A stretch of 64,000 nt of DNA from positions 62,001-126,000 of the forward strand of contig JAAEAF010002366.1 in NCBI GenBank assembly GCA_011037195.1, in the 5' to 3' direction. Positions 11,700-22,189 of the stretch are shown in pieces. Every line of letters begins with the position of its first letter. The first letter of the stretch is position 1. The translations under genes were made by a program, and so were the position numbers. The notes below the pieces were generated by a model that was given only the letters and a program-made list of their open reading frames with translations, was not told the origin of the DNA and ran no database searches. The DNA comes from Triatoma infestans. Taxonomy: Eukaryota > Arthropoda > Insecta > Hemiptera > Reduviidae.

Positions 11700-11900
11700 C
11701 ATGTGCACAGGGAATGGGCTAGAAAAATATTGTGGCTCAGCTCATATGTTGGTTCAGTTTTAGTGGCGACACTAGCCTGAAGAAGCCTATTGTAAGATGG
11801 ACGAAACATCTGTTTATGACAAACCACTGACGCGGTGTCAACATGGAGAACTAACTGTTTTATTACATTGCATGTTTCAACATTTTTCAAAAAAGTTATA
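11700..11900 (+). repeat. Hammerhead-like locus, GAAACATC class
   Basis: CCTGAAGA (core CTGAAGA 11777-11783) is followed by GAAAC at 11803-11807 and the triplet ATC at 11808-11810, at hammerhead spacing. Stem II pairing is poor (GCC with GGAC edges only) and stem I does not pair well. The surroundings look like the Penelope-type pseudo-LTR context of 18579-18679 and 41640-41850. Likely a decayed motif. Confidence 0.35.
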
Positions 11901-11999
11901 CATATTTATTTATTATTTTTTTTAATTAATAAAACACACTTTAGTTTAACCGGAAATAGATGCATAATTTTGATTCATGCTTGTAACTGTCTATTTCAA

Positions 12000-12175
12000 T
12001 CGTGTTAATTTTTACCGGAAATACAGGTTTTTCGGATTTTTTTTTTCTGAGTGAGAAAAAAATGTTTTTAGCGAATGGTAATCCAAATCGGAAATCCTAA
12101 AAACCGGAAGTGCGACAAAACTGTTTTAATTTTTTTTTACTGTTTCTGAGGTTTTTTTTTTTTGCAATTTTATCG
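12000..12175 (+). repeat. Family R fragment
   Basis: Landmarks 'accggaaatacagg', 'atgtttttagcgaatgg' and 'ccggaagtgcga' are in plus order, with an internal deletion between the 5' and 3' sections. Confidence 0.55.
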
Positions 12176-12179
12176 ATAA

Positions 12180-13800
12180 AGTGGGTACGATGATTTTCTT
12201 TAAACACATAATGCGGAAAATAGTTTTTAGTTTGGATTAAAATTAAATTGCCGCTAGAAACTTTGTTGGTTGTCACAGAGTGTGCGGCCCCTGAAAAAGA
12301 CAGAAAAAAATAACAAAAAGAGGGTGTTGACCCATACATACATACATAACGCCCATCACCTTTTTTCAAGGCAAGCCCAATTCAATCTTTGTAAACATTG
12401 CATTTTTTGTAAAGAAAATTTTGTCGATTAAATTGTAATAAATGCAGTTTGTTTTGTTCTTTTTTTTTTTTTACTTGTCAAGGTTTTTTTAAAATACTTC
12501 CTCTTACAGTATTAAAATAAGAGGAAGTAAACAAATTGGTGAAAGAGAAAATTGCGTATTAATCTTTCCAATATAATTAATAACATCGAGTTAATTATCA
12601 ATAGATTAAAATACAAAATTATAATTAAAGCAAAGACGATGGTACAGTTGGTGATGGATTGCTGTTGCTAATATAGTAATTGATTTTATATAATTAATGG
12701 TAATTAGAAAATGTTTTGGCCAAGTATGAACATGTCTGAAGGTCACATACATACACACAATTATTCATGCGAGCACTTGTATAATATAAAGTGGTTAGAT
12801 AACTTTTCCTTCTATGTGCAAGTTATAAACATTGTGGACCTATATGTACTGCACTCTCCAAACCTATCCGTACGAGGTTAGGTTAGGTTAGATAGATAAA
12901 ATTTTGCGACTAACTTCTCATTAGATGCCACGCCATCCTTCAATATAACTAGTAACTCATAAATATGGTCGAGAATTTATGGAAAATCAGCATAATCTAT
13001 GTAAAATATTACCAACACTATTTTCTTCCGCAAATTTTCCGATAATATATTGTAATAAATATTCAGATTTGAAAATAATATTTAATGACTTCTTTTCCAC
13101 TCACTAGGGGGCGTTTTTTGTGAAAATATCTTTCATTTAACTCAGTGATTACCAATACAAGTCGACTAAGACAAGTAGTCAAAAGTTTGAATTTTCTCGT
13201 ATCCTAGACATTGTAATGAGACTTAAAAATCTAATGTAACAGACCATACGGTTATCTCTCACAGTTCTCTCTTAAAGTTAGCAGCAGTCCAAGTTTAATG
13301 AAAATTGTTAGAGGCATTTTAGAGAAAATTCCTAAAAATCAAAGAAACAATTCAGAATAGTTTCACTAACTGAAATGCTTTTACCAAAGCTGAGAGCTGT
13401 TGCTTACAAGAGAATCTTCCTTTGCAAACAGAGTCCTTATTCTAGATAGAGTGTGTGCGACTCCTGTACGGCTAGGTTATGATCTAATGCTCATAAAAGA
13501 CATTAATAAGAAACAGCATTCCTTTAGCAAAAAGCTATAGCCCTGGAAACCATTTCCGTGAAGTATCTGCTAAAGGAATGAACGCAAGTATACATTGATG
13601 GATCTGTTCAGCTATAGCAAGTGCAGGGATTGGGAGTTTTCTTGTCCGAGTTTCAACTAGCATCAACCGTGGGGAACATGCTACAAACTGCAGCCATTAG
13701 CTTGGCTGCGGAGGAATTGCCGACGAGTAAACCAACCAAGAGCATAGATATATTAGTAGATATTTCAATGAATAATTACTATCACAACTATTCAAAACAA
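12180..13800. other. AT-rich stretch, no gene seen
   Basis: No supported gene. It holds a palindrome at 12497-12529 (ACTTCCTCTTA ... TAAGAGGAAGT), which is also the head motif of family R, and a short run of GGTTA repeats at 12875-12890. A 66-residue frame at 13621-13821 does not resemble anything I know. Confidence 0.4.
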
Positions 13801-13990
13801 TTTTTTTTGAAAATATGTTAGAAATAAAAGTGAACGTCTATATCTATGCAGTAGCATACCAAGTTTAAAGGAAATAGTTACAGACATTTTGGAGAAAATT
13901 CCAAAAACTCAAAGCCTATTCTGTAAAGTCGCCCTTCTGGCCAATCGATTTTCTTCAAATTTGGAATTCTAGCAAAGCTTCTAATGTATA
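13800..13990 (-). repeat. Family R fragment
   Basis: Landmarks 'gttagaaataaaagtgaa', 'ccaagtttaaaggaaat' and 'attttggagaaaat' appear in minus order. Confidence 0.5.
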
Positions 13991-14040
13991 TTAATATTTA
14001 TGTAGATGGTAGAACCATATATTTTATTGGAATGGTAATT

Positions 14041-15010
14041 GCTCTCTTCATTTGTGGAGAGGGTATCGCGAGGCCATTGGCGCCTTAAATGCCTGGGAGG
14101 ATTATCTGGAATACAGCGGGATGATAAATTTTGAATAAGTGGATTAAAGTTGGAACTATACTTTTGATAGAATTTGTTACATAAGGTTCGGGCAACCTTA
14201 CTTACAAAAGGAATGTCTAAGTCTGTATGAATGGTTAGATTTAAAATATAAAATAAAGCATTAAGATAGTGCGAAGGATTTTAGATTGCAGAGATTGAAT
14301 TCTTTGAGATTTGAATCACTTAATTTGATGTCTTATGTCCAGATAGGTTTCAATATAGATGTGGGCATGATCGTTTGTTGTTTAGTGAGAGTTTTGATCT
14401 GTGGTCGATAGCCTTTTCAGTAGGCGATAGTGTCTGTTAAGTTCAAGTTGTTTAAGTCGTTAGATATGTGGGTTCCAAGTTATTTTTTCATCTATATACA
14501 TCCCAAGGTGGCGAACGACATTGGTACGAGGGATAGAATGAAATTGTAACAGACTGGAGGAAGAGTGATGTGGCGGAGAGTGACAAAGATATTTTGAGAC
14601 CCGGTTTCATTTAATGTTATTTTCCAATTTTTGAGCCGTTCCCCCAACAAAATGAGGTGATTTTGGAGGTTTCTAGATAAGAGGATGAGATACTGTGTCA
14701 TCTGAATTAGTTAGAAGTACAGTTTCCGGTTGGGTTGGTATATCTGCTGTGTGTATTGAGTATAGGACGGGGCCTAAAATATTGCTTTGTGATAAGGCCG
14801 CTTCAACTTTATGATTTATGAATTAGAGAATTTGATGTACTGATCTGTAGACTTAAAAAATAGCTGCAGACAACTAGGATTCCAGGCTTACGTAGTAGGT
14901 AAATGATAGGATACCCTTGAGTTTCTAGGGCGATCCCAGGTGCCACACCCGATCAAAGGCATGCTTCACATCAAGGAAGACACTCTGGCAGATCAATTGC
15001 TAAAAATCAC
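14041..15010 (-). pseudogene. Jockey-type non-LTR retrotransposon remnant (RT)
   Basis: The minus strand carries pieces of a Jockey ORF2 in order: near 15000-14940 a FxDVKHAFDRVW palm segment; near 14820-14700 SNILGPVLYSIHTADIPTQPE and a decayed TNSDDT where FADDT is expected; 14701-14492 a frame with LKNWKITLNETGSQ; and near 14095-14050 the C-terminal RRQWPRD. Stops and shifts separate the pieces. It is related to the copies at 22630-23825 and 39168-39990. Confidence 0.75.
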
Positions 15011-15106
15011 ATTTTTCACTCTCAGAGGATCTTGAAACGTGTGTTTCCAAGTGAACTATTTGGACTGAATCTTATGTCCGGATCTCTCACGATTTTTTTA
15101 CAAACC

Positions 15107-15143
15107 GTGTCCCAAGTTTGTTGAATTTACAAACTTGGGACAC
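15107..15143. repeat. Perfect 15-bp hairpin
   Basis: GTGTCCCAAGTTTGT (15107-15121) and its exact reverse complement (15129-15143) flank a 7-nt loop. It lies just past the Jockey remnant. No T run follows, so terminator function is unlikely. It may be the surviving centre of a foldback element. Confidence 0.6.
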
Positions 15144-15149
15144 AATAGA

Positions 15150-16480
15150 TTAACCCAAGACTTAAGTCTTTGTAAATGTTGATCTTCAATCTTGGAATCA
15201 ACAATAGTCATTTGAGAGTATTGTTTTTTGCTTTGTAAACGGAACCTCAAAACAGCAGCAGCGCTATTCATAGTTTTGACTTGGAAATATGACTTAATTT
15301 TTAATTTACTTAAGAATTGAATGATAATTCTCATTGTGGAGTTGAAGCATAATGGCGCAAAATCTCATTTTTGCTGAAAATGTTAATATTTTGTTGGTAT
15401 GTGAAGATTGAAAATAGCTTTACTTTTTTTTCTCTCTACATAAGAAAAAAGTGCTTACCTCACAAAAGTCTATCTTAATTGGTTGAAACTTATCTAAGAA
15501 AGGAGAAATAAAGTAAACTGGAGTTTTATAGATCTAGGATACTGCGGCCCGTAGCTGTTCTAAAGAACCGTTTCACTGGAGAAGATTACATTTAAGAAGT
15601 TGAAAGACTAAAAAGTTATAAAGAAAAGTAAAAAAAAAATTAAAAGATAAAATACTGAATGCAATATCATTTAGTTATTAATGAAAAATTAAGTTATGAT
15701 TAACCTCATTACTTTCCCCACTTCGGCTAGGGGCGCTTTAAAATCTCCATAGTAACTAAATTGCTAAAAGGAATCGTGAAGTTACCTTCCTTTTTCTTCA
15801 CCGCCCTCATAGTTTCTTATCTGAAGTAAGAAAAGGTTGTACTTCGCTGTTCCAAGTGTTACCAGTACTATAGTTAGAATAAGTCTTTGTAAGTGTTGAG
15901 TTGGCGGTCAAAAAAAGAAAAGAAGGTTTAAGCAGACTTTGGAAATTAAGAGCTTTTGTTAAAGAAAATTATCCTTTCTTCCACTTTTATAGAGGTCATT
16001 GAACATTAAATTAACTTTAGCTTTTCATTCTAAAAAAGGAAAAAAATGTAGTTCTATAATATTTCGAAAAAAAATTTTGTTTATAAAATGTATTAAATAA
16101 TATTTGCCTCGTCTTTCTGTGTAGTAATCTAATGTAGAAAGTGCAATTGATTTTATAGTTATTCGATTGTAGTGATTGATTCTGTGATCGAAAATGTTCA
16201 ATGTAAACACAGATCTGAGCATTAAGTAACAGACAAGAGGGTCAGCCATCAAATCGATCAAATTTAAAGAAATATTTAGATGATTCAAATGAATCAAAGA
16301 ATCGCGTTTCTTGAAACCGCTTAAGAAGCAAAATCTGGTTTGTATTTGTTCTAAATTTTGAGAAAAATCATAAAACTATTAAGAACTGTTTCTGATCTTC
16401 TCTATACATAAATGTAGCAATTTATACATATTCTTATTCCAGAAAATGTTAAATTTCCAATGTCAGAGTTTCGAAAACGT
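15150..16480. other. AT-rich stretch, no gene seen
   Basis: Frames of 78 residues (15334-15098) and 90 residues (16297-16025) on the minus strand show no domain I recognise and have no supporting context. Confidence 0.4.
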
Positions 16481-16489
16481 ATTTCACTG

Positions 16490-16770
16490 AGTATAACAAT
16501 GATTTTAGCGAATGATTTGTGTGAGAACAAATGATTTCGAAAATGAAAAATTGTTGAAAGCTCTAGATATTCCCTTTATGCCCCTCCATGTGATCCGCCT
16601 GAAGGTTTCTGTCCAAATCCGTTCTTCGGAAGTGCAACTTTACTGAATGGCTTTTTTCCCGATGCTCAAAAAACGGTCGTAAGGAGCTTTTTAAACTTCG
16701 TATGCTATCAACACAATTAGACTATCTATAAAATCGTTTTTTCTAAATCCATTCCAGTGATTTTCTCTGG
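16490..16770 (+). repeat. Family R fragment
   Basis: Plus-order landmarks are seen: 'gattttagcgaatgatttg', 'ggaagtgcaactttactgaatgg', 'cttcgtatgctatcaacac'. Confidence 0.55.
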
Positions 16771-16919
16771 AATAAAACTGAATTCTGGTAATCTTTGTCG
16801 AACCTTACTCTCAAGGGTTTTTGGAAGGATTGATTGAGTCACTGCTTGAAGTTTTACAATGTAGTCGATTTAGGTAGTTTTTTTAACAAAGTGTGTAAAC
16901 TAAGTTTGCTCTGTGCAAG

Positions 16920-17055
16920 TCTGTGTTGTCACACTGTCTGAAAAACGCATCCTGAAGATCGGCGAACGCCCGAAACCGGTCGATGACCACAAAATGAAGC
17001 AGGCTACCACGGAAAATGTCTCTGATGCTTTCCAGCTCTGCGGAACCAACCACCA
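16920..17055 (+). ncRNA. Hammerhead-like motif with paired stem I (GAAACCGGTC class)
   Basis: CTGAAGA (16952-16958) fits CUGANGA. Stem II is GGCG (16961-16964) with CGCC (16967-16970) and an AA loop; GAAAC is 16972-16976 and the GTC triplet 16979-16981. Stem I can form between CATC (16948-16951) and GATG (16982-16985), directly next to the core on both sides. The downstream layout (AAGCAGGCTACCACGG, then ATGCTTTCCAGC and GCGGAACCAACCACC) matches, with divergence, the 3' side of the foldbacks at 7702-7936 and 39329-39688. Unpaired T/C and C flank stem II, so activity is not assured. Confidence 0.5.
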
Positions 17056-17059
17056 CAAT

Positions 17060-18095
17060 AAAAATAATTTATACAAGGTTGAATATTAAATTAGTTCTGC
17101 AATCGCAAATAATTGGTTTTTAACTTTATGAATATATACAAAAATTTGATAAAGTGCACACAGATACGGAAATGTACTTTAATCAAGTTAAATAATTCCT
17201 CTCTATAGTTTGCTGTCTTTGGTTGTTACCTTAATTTGTTTTGTAATACATGTTTGTCTCGCATATTGCCGCTAGTTGGAGTTGAATAATTTTTACTACT
17301 TTACATCTCTTGTAAGGAAAGAGTAATGACTGGTTTTGGTTTATAAAGTATAACTTCATTCATACTTTTGATCTGATAGACTGCACGGTTGTGGTAAAAA
17401 TAAATTTAAATAGTATAACCTTTTCTGATCAAAATTCAGGGAAGGTTATATACACTCTTGGCTTGCTTAAGTAGCATGATTAATTAATACTATTTTGTTA
17501 ATGGTGAATGTTAACATTTTGAAATATCTTAATAGGGTCAGCGCTTAACTTATATTGTTTTTGTTTATTTAATAAGTGGAGAAGCCCAAGGTGATAAATG
17601 ACATTACAATTTCATAAAACCTCCTCAACTTTTTGATACTTTCTATTAAGATGGTTAATTTCGTAGAAAACTAGTTTAATAAAAATAGTTGAATTTTCCA
17701 GTTTTAACATAAACGTATCTTTAATTTGCAAGCAGTAGAATTTGATGCACCATATACTTTGGTGAAATTATAAACTAGCTTGTCGTGGGACAAGCATGGA
17801 ATCAAAAATACTGTAGACTTGAATCGTACCATAACTATTCAAGCAAGGTTCCATTACTGTAAGTAGATACAACTCTCCCTTTAGCTACTTGAATATTGTA
17901 TGGGGAGATGAAGTTGCATTATGCAATCCACGTAAATATCTTCCAATTCTGAGAATATAGAACTCTTTTTATTCTTAGAAAACCAACTGATTTTTATTTC
18001 TTTTCTAAAAATAAGTAAGTAATAGATTCATGTTTAACTAGGCCAGATAAATGAAGATAATTATATAAAAAAGTGTAAAATATTCATAACTTTTT
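17060..18095. other. AT-rich stretch, no gene seen
   Basis: No supported frame or recognised repeat. Confidence 0.4.
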
Positions 18096-18099
18096 ACGT

Positions 18100-18560
18100 G
18101 TAAGAGGACTTATTAAGAGGAACTTTTTAAGAGGAAGTACAGTGACCGTGTTAAATTTTCAAATTAGTTTTCAAAATTGTATTTTTCATTGAGTGTTCAA
18201 ATGCATGTTTTGAAGGTCATGAGTAAGAAAAAAGTGTTTTTAGCGAATGATCTGTATATTTGGCCGTGTGTGTTTTAACAAAATATCTCAAATACGAAAA
18301 AGGAAGCTCAAACTTTGAGTTTCTGACACGAAGGTTTCGACCAAAATTCACTGGAAGTGCGACTTTACTGAATTTTTTTTTTCAGTTTTTCGCGATTTTT
18401 TAAAACTTCTATACAAATGAATCCCTTTTATTTAGAAAATTCTCGGGAAAATTGATTTTTGGGGTTTCTGGGAAACAGTAACATTAAGCTTGGTTAATAG
18501 AAAATGTGATTTTAATTAATTTTCTCGAAAATAGAGATTTTTTCTTTATACTTTGTAAAC
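18100..18560 (+). repeat. Family R, 5' and middle parts
   Basis: It starts near the AAGAGGAAGT head motif (18129-18139) and has 'tgttttgaaggtc', 'gtttttagcgaatgatctg', 'ggaagtgcgactttactgaat' and 'cgcgattttt' in order. Confidence 0.65.
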
Positions 18561-18578
18561 TAACTATATATCTAAGCA

Positions 18579-18680
18579 AAATGTTGGTTGGCTGGATCGA
18601 CCAAAGGTGTCCGAAACGTCGATATAATAAACATTAAAAGTTAAAAAGTTTTTTCTTTGGTCCCAGTCAACCAACATTTT
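18579..18680 (+). repeat. Small inverted-repeat element with GAAACGTC hammerhead-like core
   Basis: Terminal segments 18579-18606 and 18655-18679 are imperfect inverted repeats (TGTTGGTTGGCTGG against CCAGTCAACCAACA, and CCAAAG against CTTTGG). Between them is GTGTCCGAAACGTCGATATAA. GAAAC is 18613-18617 and GTC 18618-18620. The expected CUGANGA is decayed to CTGGATCGA. The context resembles 41640-41850, including a following 'acggccaa' stretch. Confidence 0.5.
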
Positions 18681-19096
18681 TCTTGGTTTATTAACAACGG
18701 CCAAACGTAACTATTGTTAATTTATATTATCTATCTATAAGATTTCTATTATCTAACTATAAGATCTGTTTTTTTATAACTTTCATTTAAAACATTTTTC
18801 TGGGTATACTGATTTTAGGGGCTTCTTGTGTTATTGTAGCGTTAGGCTTTCCTCTAATGTACGGTTCAAATAATTTAAATGAGCATTATAAGTGTAAAAA
18901 TCTTGAGTTTGAAGGAAATTGAAAGTGGAGTCAATAGGAAGTAAATATTTGCAGTAAATCAGCAAGTGTATGAGTATTGCAAACCAGGATTATAATAAGT
19001 TGACATTATTATTATATAATTGCGCAAAAATGTTAGAAAGATTCCTTTCCTCCAAAATATGATGTAAGGAAAACAAAGACACTATTGAATCAAAAC

Positions 19097-19324
19097 TAGG
19101 GAAGGGAATATCTAAGTGGTTACATACTGGACTCCCACGCGGAGAACCCGGGTTCGAATCCAGCTCTTAGCTTTTTTTCTTTCTAGGAGCCTCTACAGCT
19201 CACTGTCCGGTGATGGACAGTGTTGTCTGTTACGAGAGAACACTGTCCGGAGGCCGGCAGTGCACTGAAAAGGCTCCGGGCGCCAATGACCATAGATGTT
19301 GACACGCCTTAAATTAAAAAAAAA
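19097..19324 (+). mobile_element. tRNA-derived SINE, family 1
   Basis: A tRNA-like head contains a recognisable B box (GGTTCGAATCC, 19151-19161) and a degenerate A box (TATCTAAGTGG, about 19109). A body follows with an internal inverted repeat (CACTGTCCGGTGATGGACAGTG), then an A-rich tail. The element is flanked by AATCAAAAC at 19088-19096 and 19325-19333, which is a TSD. Copies on the minus strand lie at 42380-42600 and 63562-63797. SINEs are transcribed by RNA polymerase III and moved by a partner LINE; no partner can be named here. Confidence 0.88.
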
Positions 19325-19419
19325 AATCAAAACCACATAGTTTATATTAAGTTAGACCTGACGGTAGGACCGACAAATAAAATTGAATTAAACATGACAT
19401 TTAACTCCAAAACGATTAG

Positions 19420-19770
19420 TGAAAGAAAAAATCAGGTTTGAAATACAAGTTTTCTTACTCCTCTTAGTACAATTATACTTAGCAAATCTTCTTATAATCA
19501 AATTTCACATATTTGTCCTAACATAAATACAAGGATGGTAGAGGGATAAGTAACATACCTACTATGACTAAACTTGGTAGGAGTGATTACAACATTATAT
19601 ATTCTGGCCCAGTAGAGCGTACCAAAAACACTGTACCAACTGCATATTATAAAATTTGAAATTTAACTCCCCAAATTCCGCGCAAAATCAATTTTTTTCT
19701 GGAAAACGTTACAAATAAAAGTGATATGTTTATTTGCATGCCAAGTTTAAATGAAATTAAATGAGAAAGA
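19420..19770 (-). repeat. Family R, 3' to middle part
   Basis: Landmarks 'caggtttgaaatac', 'gtacaattatac', 'catatttgtcctaacataaatac' and 'gttacaaataaaagtga' run in minus order, as at 40640-41060. Confidence 0.6.
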
Positions 19771-20082
19771 AAATATAAAGGTAACGCAAATATTAGTATT
19801 ATAAATTTTAGAAGTTAGTGGTTGAAATTTAAAAATGAAATTTTGAAATAATTGAAAATGGAGTAGTGGGAATCTCTTGACTGGAACATAGAGCACTCTA
19901 GTGGCAGTTACTAAAACCCAGCAAGCAGACGTGTATAGAGGTTATAACGTAGTGAAGTAACCTGTTTGTTTATACGAGTGCTTTATATTTGAAAGTGTAA
20001 ATTTAAAGTATTTAAACAGAATATTTTAATAAAAATCTTAACTAGAATTTAATAGGCAGTGAGTGTTTTTTAATCAATAAAA

Positions 20083-20511
20083 ATGTCTTATATGTTAAGT
20101 CATTTACATAATGGCTGGCAAGTTGATCAAGCCATATTATCTGAAGAAGATCGTGTAGTTGTAATCAGATTTGGACATGATTGGGATCCTACTTGTATGA
20201 AAATGGATGAAGTATTATATTCTATAGCGGAAAAAGTAAAAAATTTTGCCGTTATTTATTTAGTGGACATAACAAAAGTGCCAGATTTTACAAAAATGTA
20301 TGAACTTTACGATCCGTGTACTGTAATGTTTTTCTTTCGTAATAAACATATAATGATTGATTTGGGTACTGGTAATAATAATAAAATTAATTGGGCACTG
20401 GAAGATAAACAAGAAATGGTAGATATAATTGAAACAGTTTATAGAGGTGCCAGAAAAGGTAGAGGTTTAGTGGTTTCACCAAAGGATTATTCTACAAAAT
20501 ATAGATACTAA
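20083..20511 (+). CDS. TXNL4A (Dim1 homolog): DIM1/TXNL4A-type U5 snRNP 15 kDa protein
   Basis: This is a complete 142-residue frame, the exact usual length of the family. It starts MSYMLSHLHNGWQVDQAILS and ends RGLVVSPKDYSTKYRY, and it is almost unchanged relative to the animal consensus. The protein has a thioredoxin-like fold (FGHDWDPTCMKMDE at residues 31-44, where a CXXC redox pair is absent as in all DIM1 proteins). It is a component of the U5 and U4/U6.U5 snRNPs in the nucleus and is needed for pre-mRNA splicing. The start is fixed by the conserved N-terminus. No intron interrupts the frame. An AATAAA signal lies at 20884-20889, giving a 3' UTR of about 400 nt. No A tail or TSD marks it as a recent retrocopy, and the intact frame argues for a functional gene; an older retrogene cannot be excluded. 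Confidence 0.96.
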   Translation: MSYMLSHLHNGWQVDQAILSEEDRVVVIRFGHDWDPTCMKMDEVLYSIAEKVKNFAVIYLVDITKVPDFTKMYELYDPCTVMFFFRNKHIMIDLGTGNNNKINWALEDKQEMVDIIETVYRGARKGRGLVVSPKDYSTKYRY

Positions 20512-20694
20512 ATGTTTTTGAAAATGTGCATATGGCAACAGTTTGTTCAACATGCGAAAAAAAAGGAGGAAACATACTGGATTATGTTCAGTTATTTTAG
20601 ATGATTTCAGAAGACTAAAACATAACCTGGTACAATCTGTAGTTATGTTTTTTGACAGCAAACTTGAAGAATTGGAGCATGTAAGCCGTTAATA

Positions 20695-20722
20695 TATTAT
20701 TATTATTATTATTATTATTAAC
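20695..20722. repeat. TTA/ATT microsatellite
   Basis: About eight to nine trinucleotide units lie in the inferred 3' UTR of the DIM1 gene. Confidence 0.9.
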
Positions 20723-20883
20723 AATCTGAAATCTTAATAACTATTCAATTTCTAATTATTTTTCTAGAAAAACAATGGCCATTTATTCCAATAATTAATA
20801 GTGTTCCAGTTTTATGATAGAATTGTAACTTGGAATAGTTTTTTGGAATTGGTACTAGAATTGTAATTTGGAAAAGTTTGTTA

Positions 20884-20889
20884 AATAAA
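20884..20889 (+). terminator. Candidate polyadenylation signal of the DIM1 gene
   Basis: A canonical AATAAA lies 373 nt past the stop codon, followed by a T/G-rich stretch (ggttcagtttttgttg). This fits cleavage near 20905. It is the first such signal downstream on the plus strand that I see. Confidence 0.55.
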
Positions 20890-20899
20890 GGTTCAGTTT

Positions 20900-21400
20900 T
20901 TGTTGCAATTCTTGATTTTTACTTACCTTTTTATACCTAATGAAGAACTAGAGATATAGAGTATATTTTCTTTGGTGGTGCCAAGGCATTGATGAATCAA
21001 TACTTTACAAAAGGTAGGTTCTTAAGATGTATTGATAAACTTTATGAATACTTTAGAATGAGCATAATTCCAGGTATGAATAAGGTTATGTAGAGGTTAT
21101 GGAGACATCAATCATTACTTTTTTAAGGACAATGGGCTACAATGTGAAAGAAAGCACGATTCTGCATTTATAATTTCATCAAAGCGGGATAGATAATAAA
21201 GAAAATAGACCGATGGAAATTAACTGCTCTATTTTCATTGTCCACCGGTAATCAACAACATAATGCTTAAATATTAAGTGTAAAATAATGTTTTGGTATC
21301 TGAGGCTTATGAATACATAATTAGTAAATCTCAGACAAATACTGCAGCTCTTCAGGACTGGTAGGAATGAAGAAGAAACAAATGGAACAGGTTTGCAGTG
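20900..21400. other. No gene seen
   Basis: AT-rich sequence without recognised repeat or frame. Confidence 0.4.
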
Positions 21401-21479
21401 AAAATAATAATTTAAAGAGTTTTCACACCAATATATTAGCAGTTACGCTTTTAGAAGATAACAATATTTTTTTTTTAAG

Positions 21480-22160
21480 TTCTAGTTATCCAAAAAACAA
21501 AAATAGAAAAAATTCTGGTGTGAAACACTCACGACACTGCAGTTTACAAAATTGTAATTGATACATTTTCTTTAAACTTAACATTTTTACTAAATGTTTG
21601 CTTATCTTCAATTTTATTATTGGAGAATCTAAACTTAATAAAAGCTTTTTGAGGAAACCATACAGTCTCGCTCCCCCCAAAAATTCTTTAAATGAATTTT
21701 CGGAAAAAAATTCCCCACAAAAGTCTCTGTATTTAATAGTTAGTGCAACAAATTTAATGAAAGTCGTTGGTGTTTTTTATGGATGAAATGGTAGATAAAT
21801 GAAATAACTTCAGTAAAAACGCATTTCCGATAAACTGTTTTTCTTCATGCTTGGAATTTTCGCAACATTTAATTCTAATTAATATTGTTTAGATGATAGA
21901 ATAGCGTAATATAGAAATAGCTCTTTAGAGGAAAACATAACTTAGTCATCCCTCTTCCAAGAACCACCTTAAATGAATTTTTCCGGAGAAATGATGCAAA
22001 TAAAGTTGTATCTGTTTGTTTAGTTGATATAACAAGTTTAAAGAAAACTGTTGTGGCCGATTTCGAGGAAAACTTGAAAACAAAGTTAAAGAAATCCGTC
22101 GGTGTTTTTATGGTGTAAAACCAAGAAAAATTGATTGATTTTCTTCAAACTCAGAATATT
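21480..22160 (-). repeat. Family R, long minus copy
   Basis: It begins at the reverse-complement end motif ('tggtgtgaaacactcac'), then 'ctgcagtttacaaaattgtaatt', 'tttcttcaattttattattgg', 'gaggaaaccatac', 'aatgaaagtcgttgg', 'aaaactgttgtggccgatttcgag'. It is one of the longest copies and preserves the 3' half well. Confidence 0.65.
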
Positions 22161-22189
22161 GGCAAAATATTTTATTTTATTTAATATTG

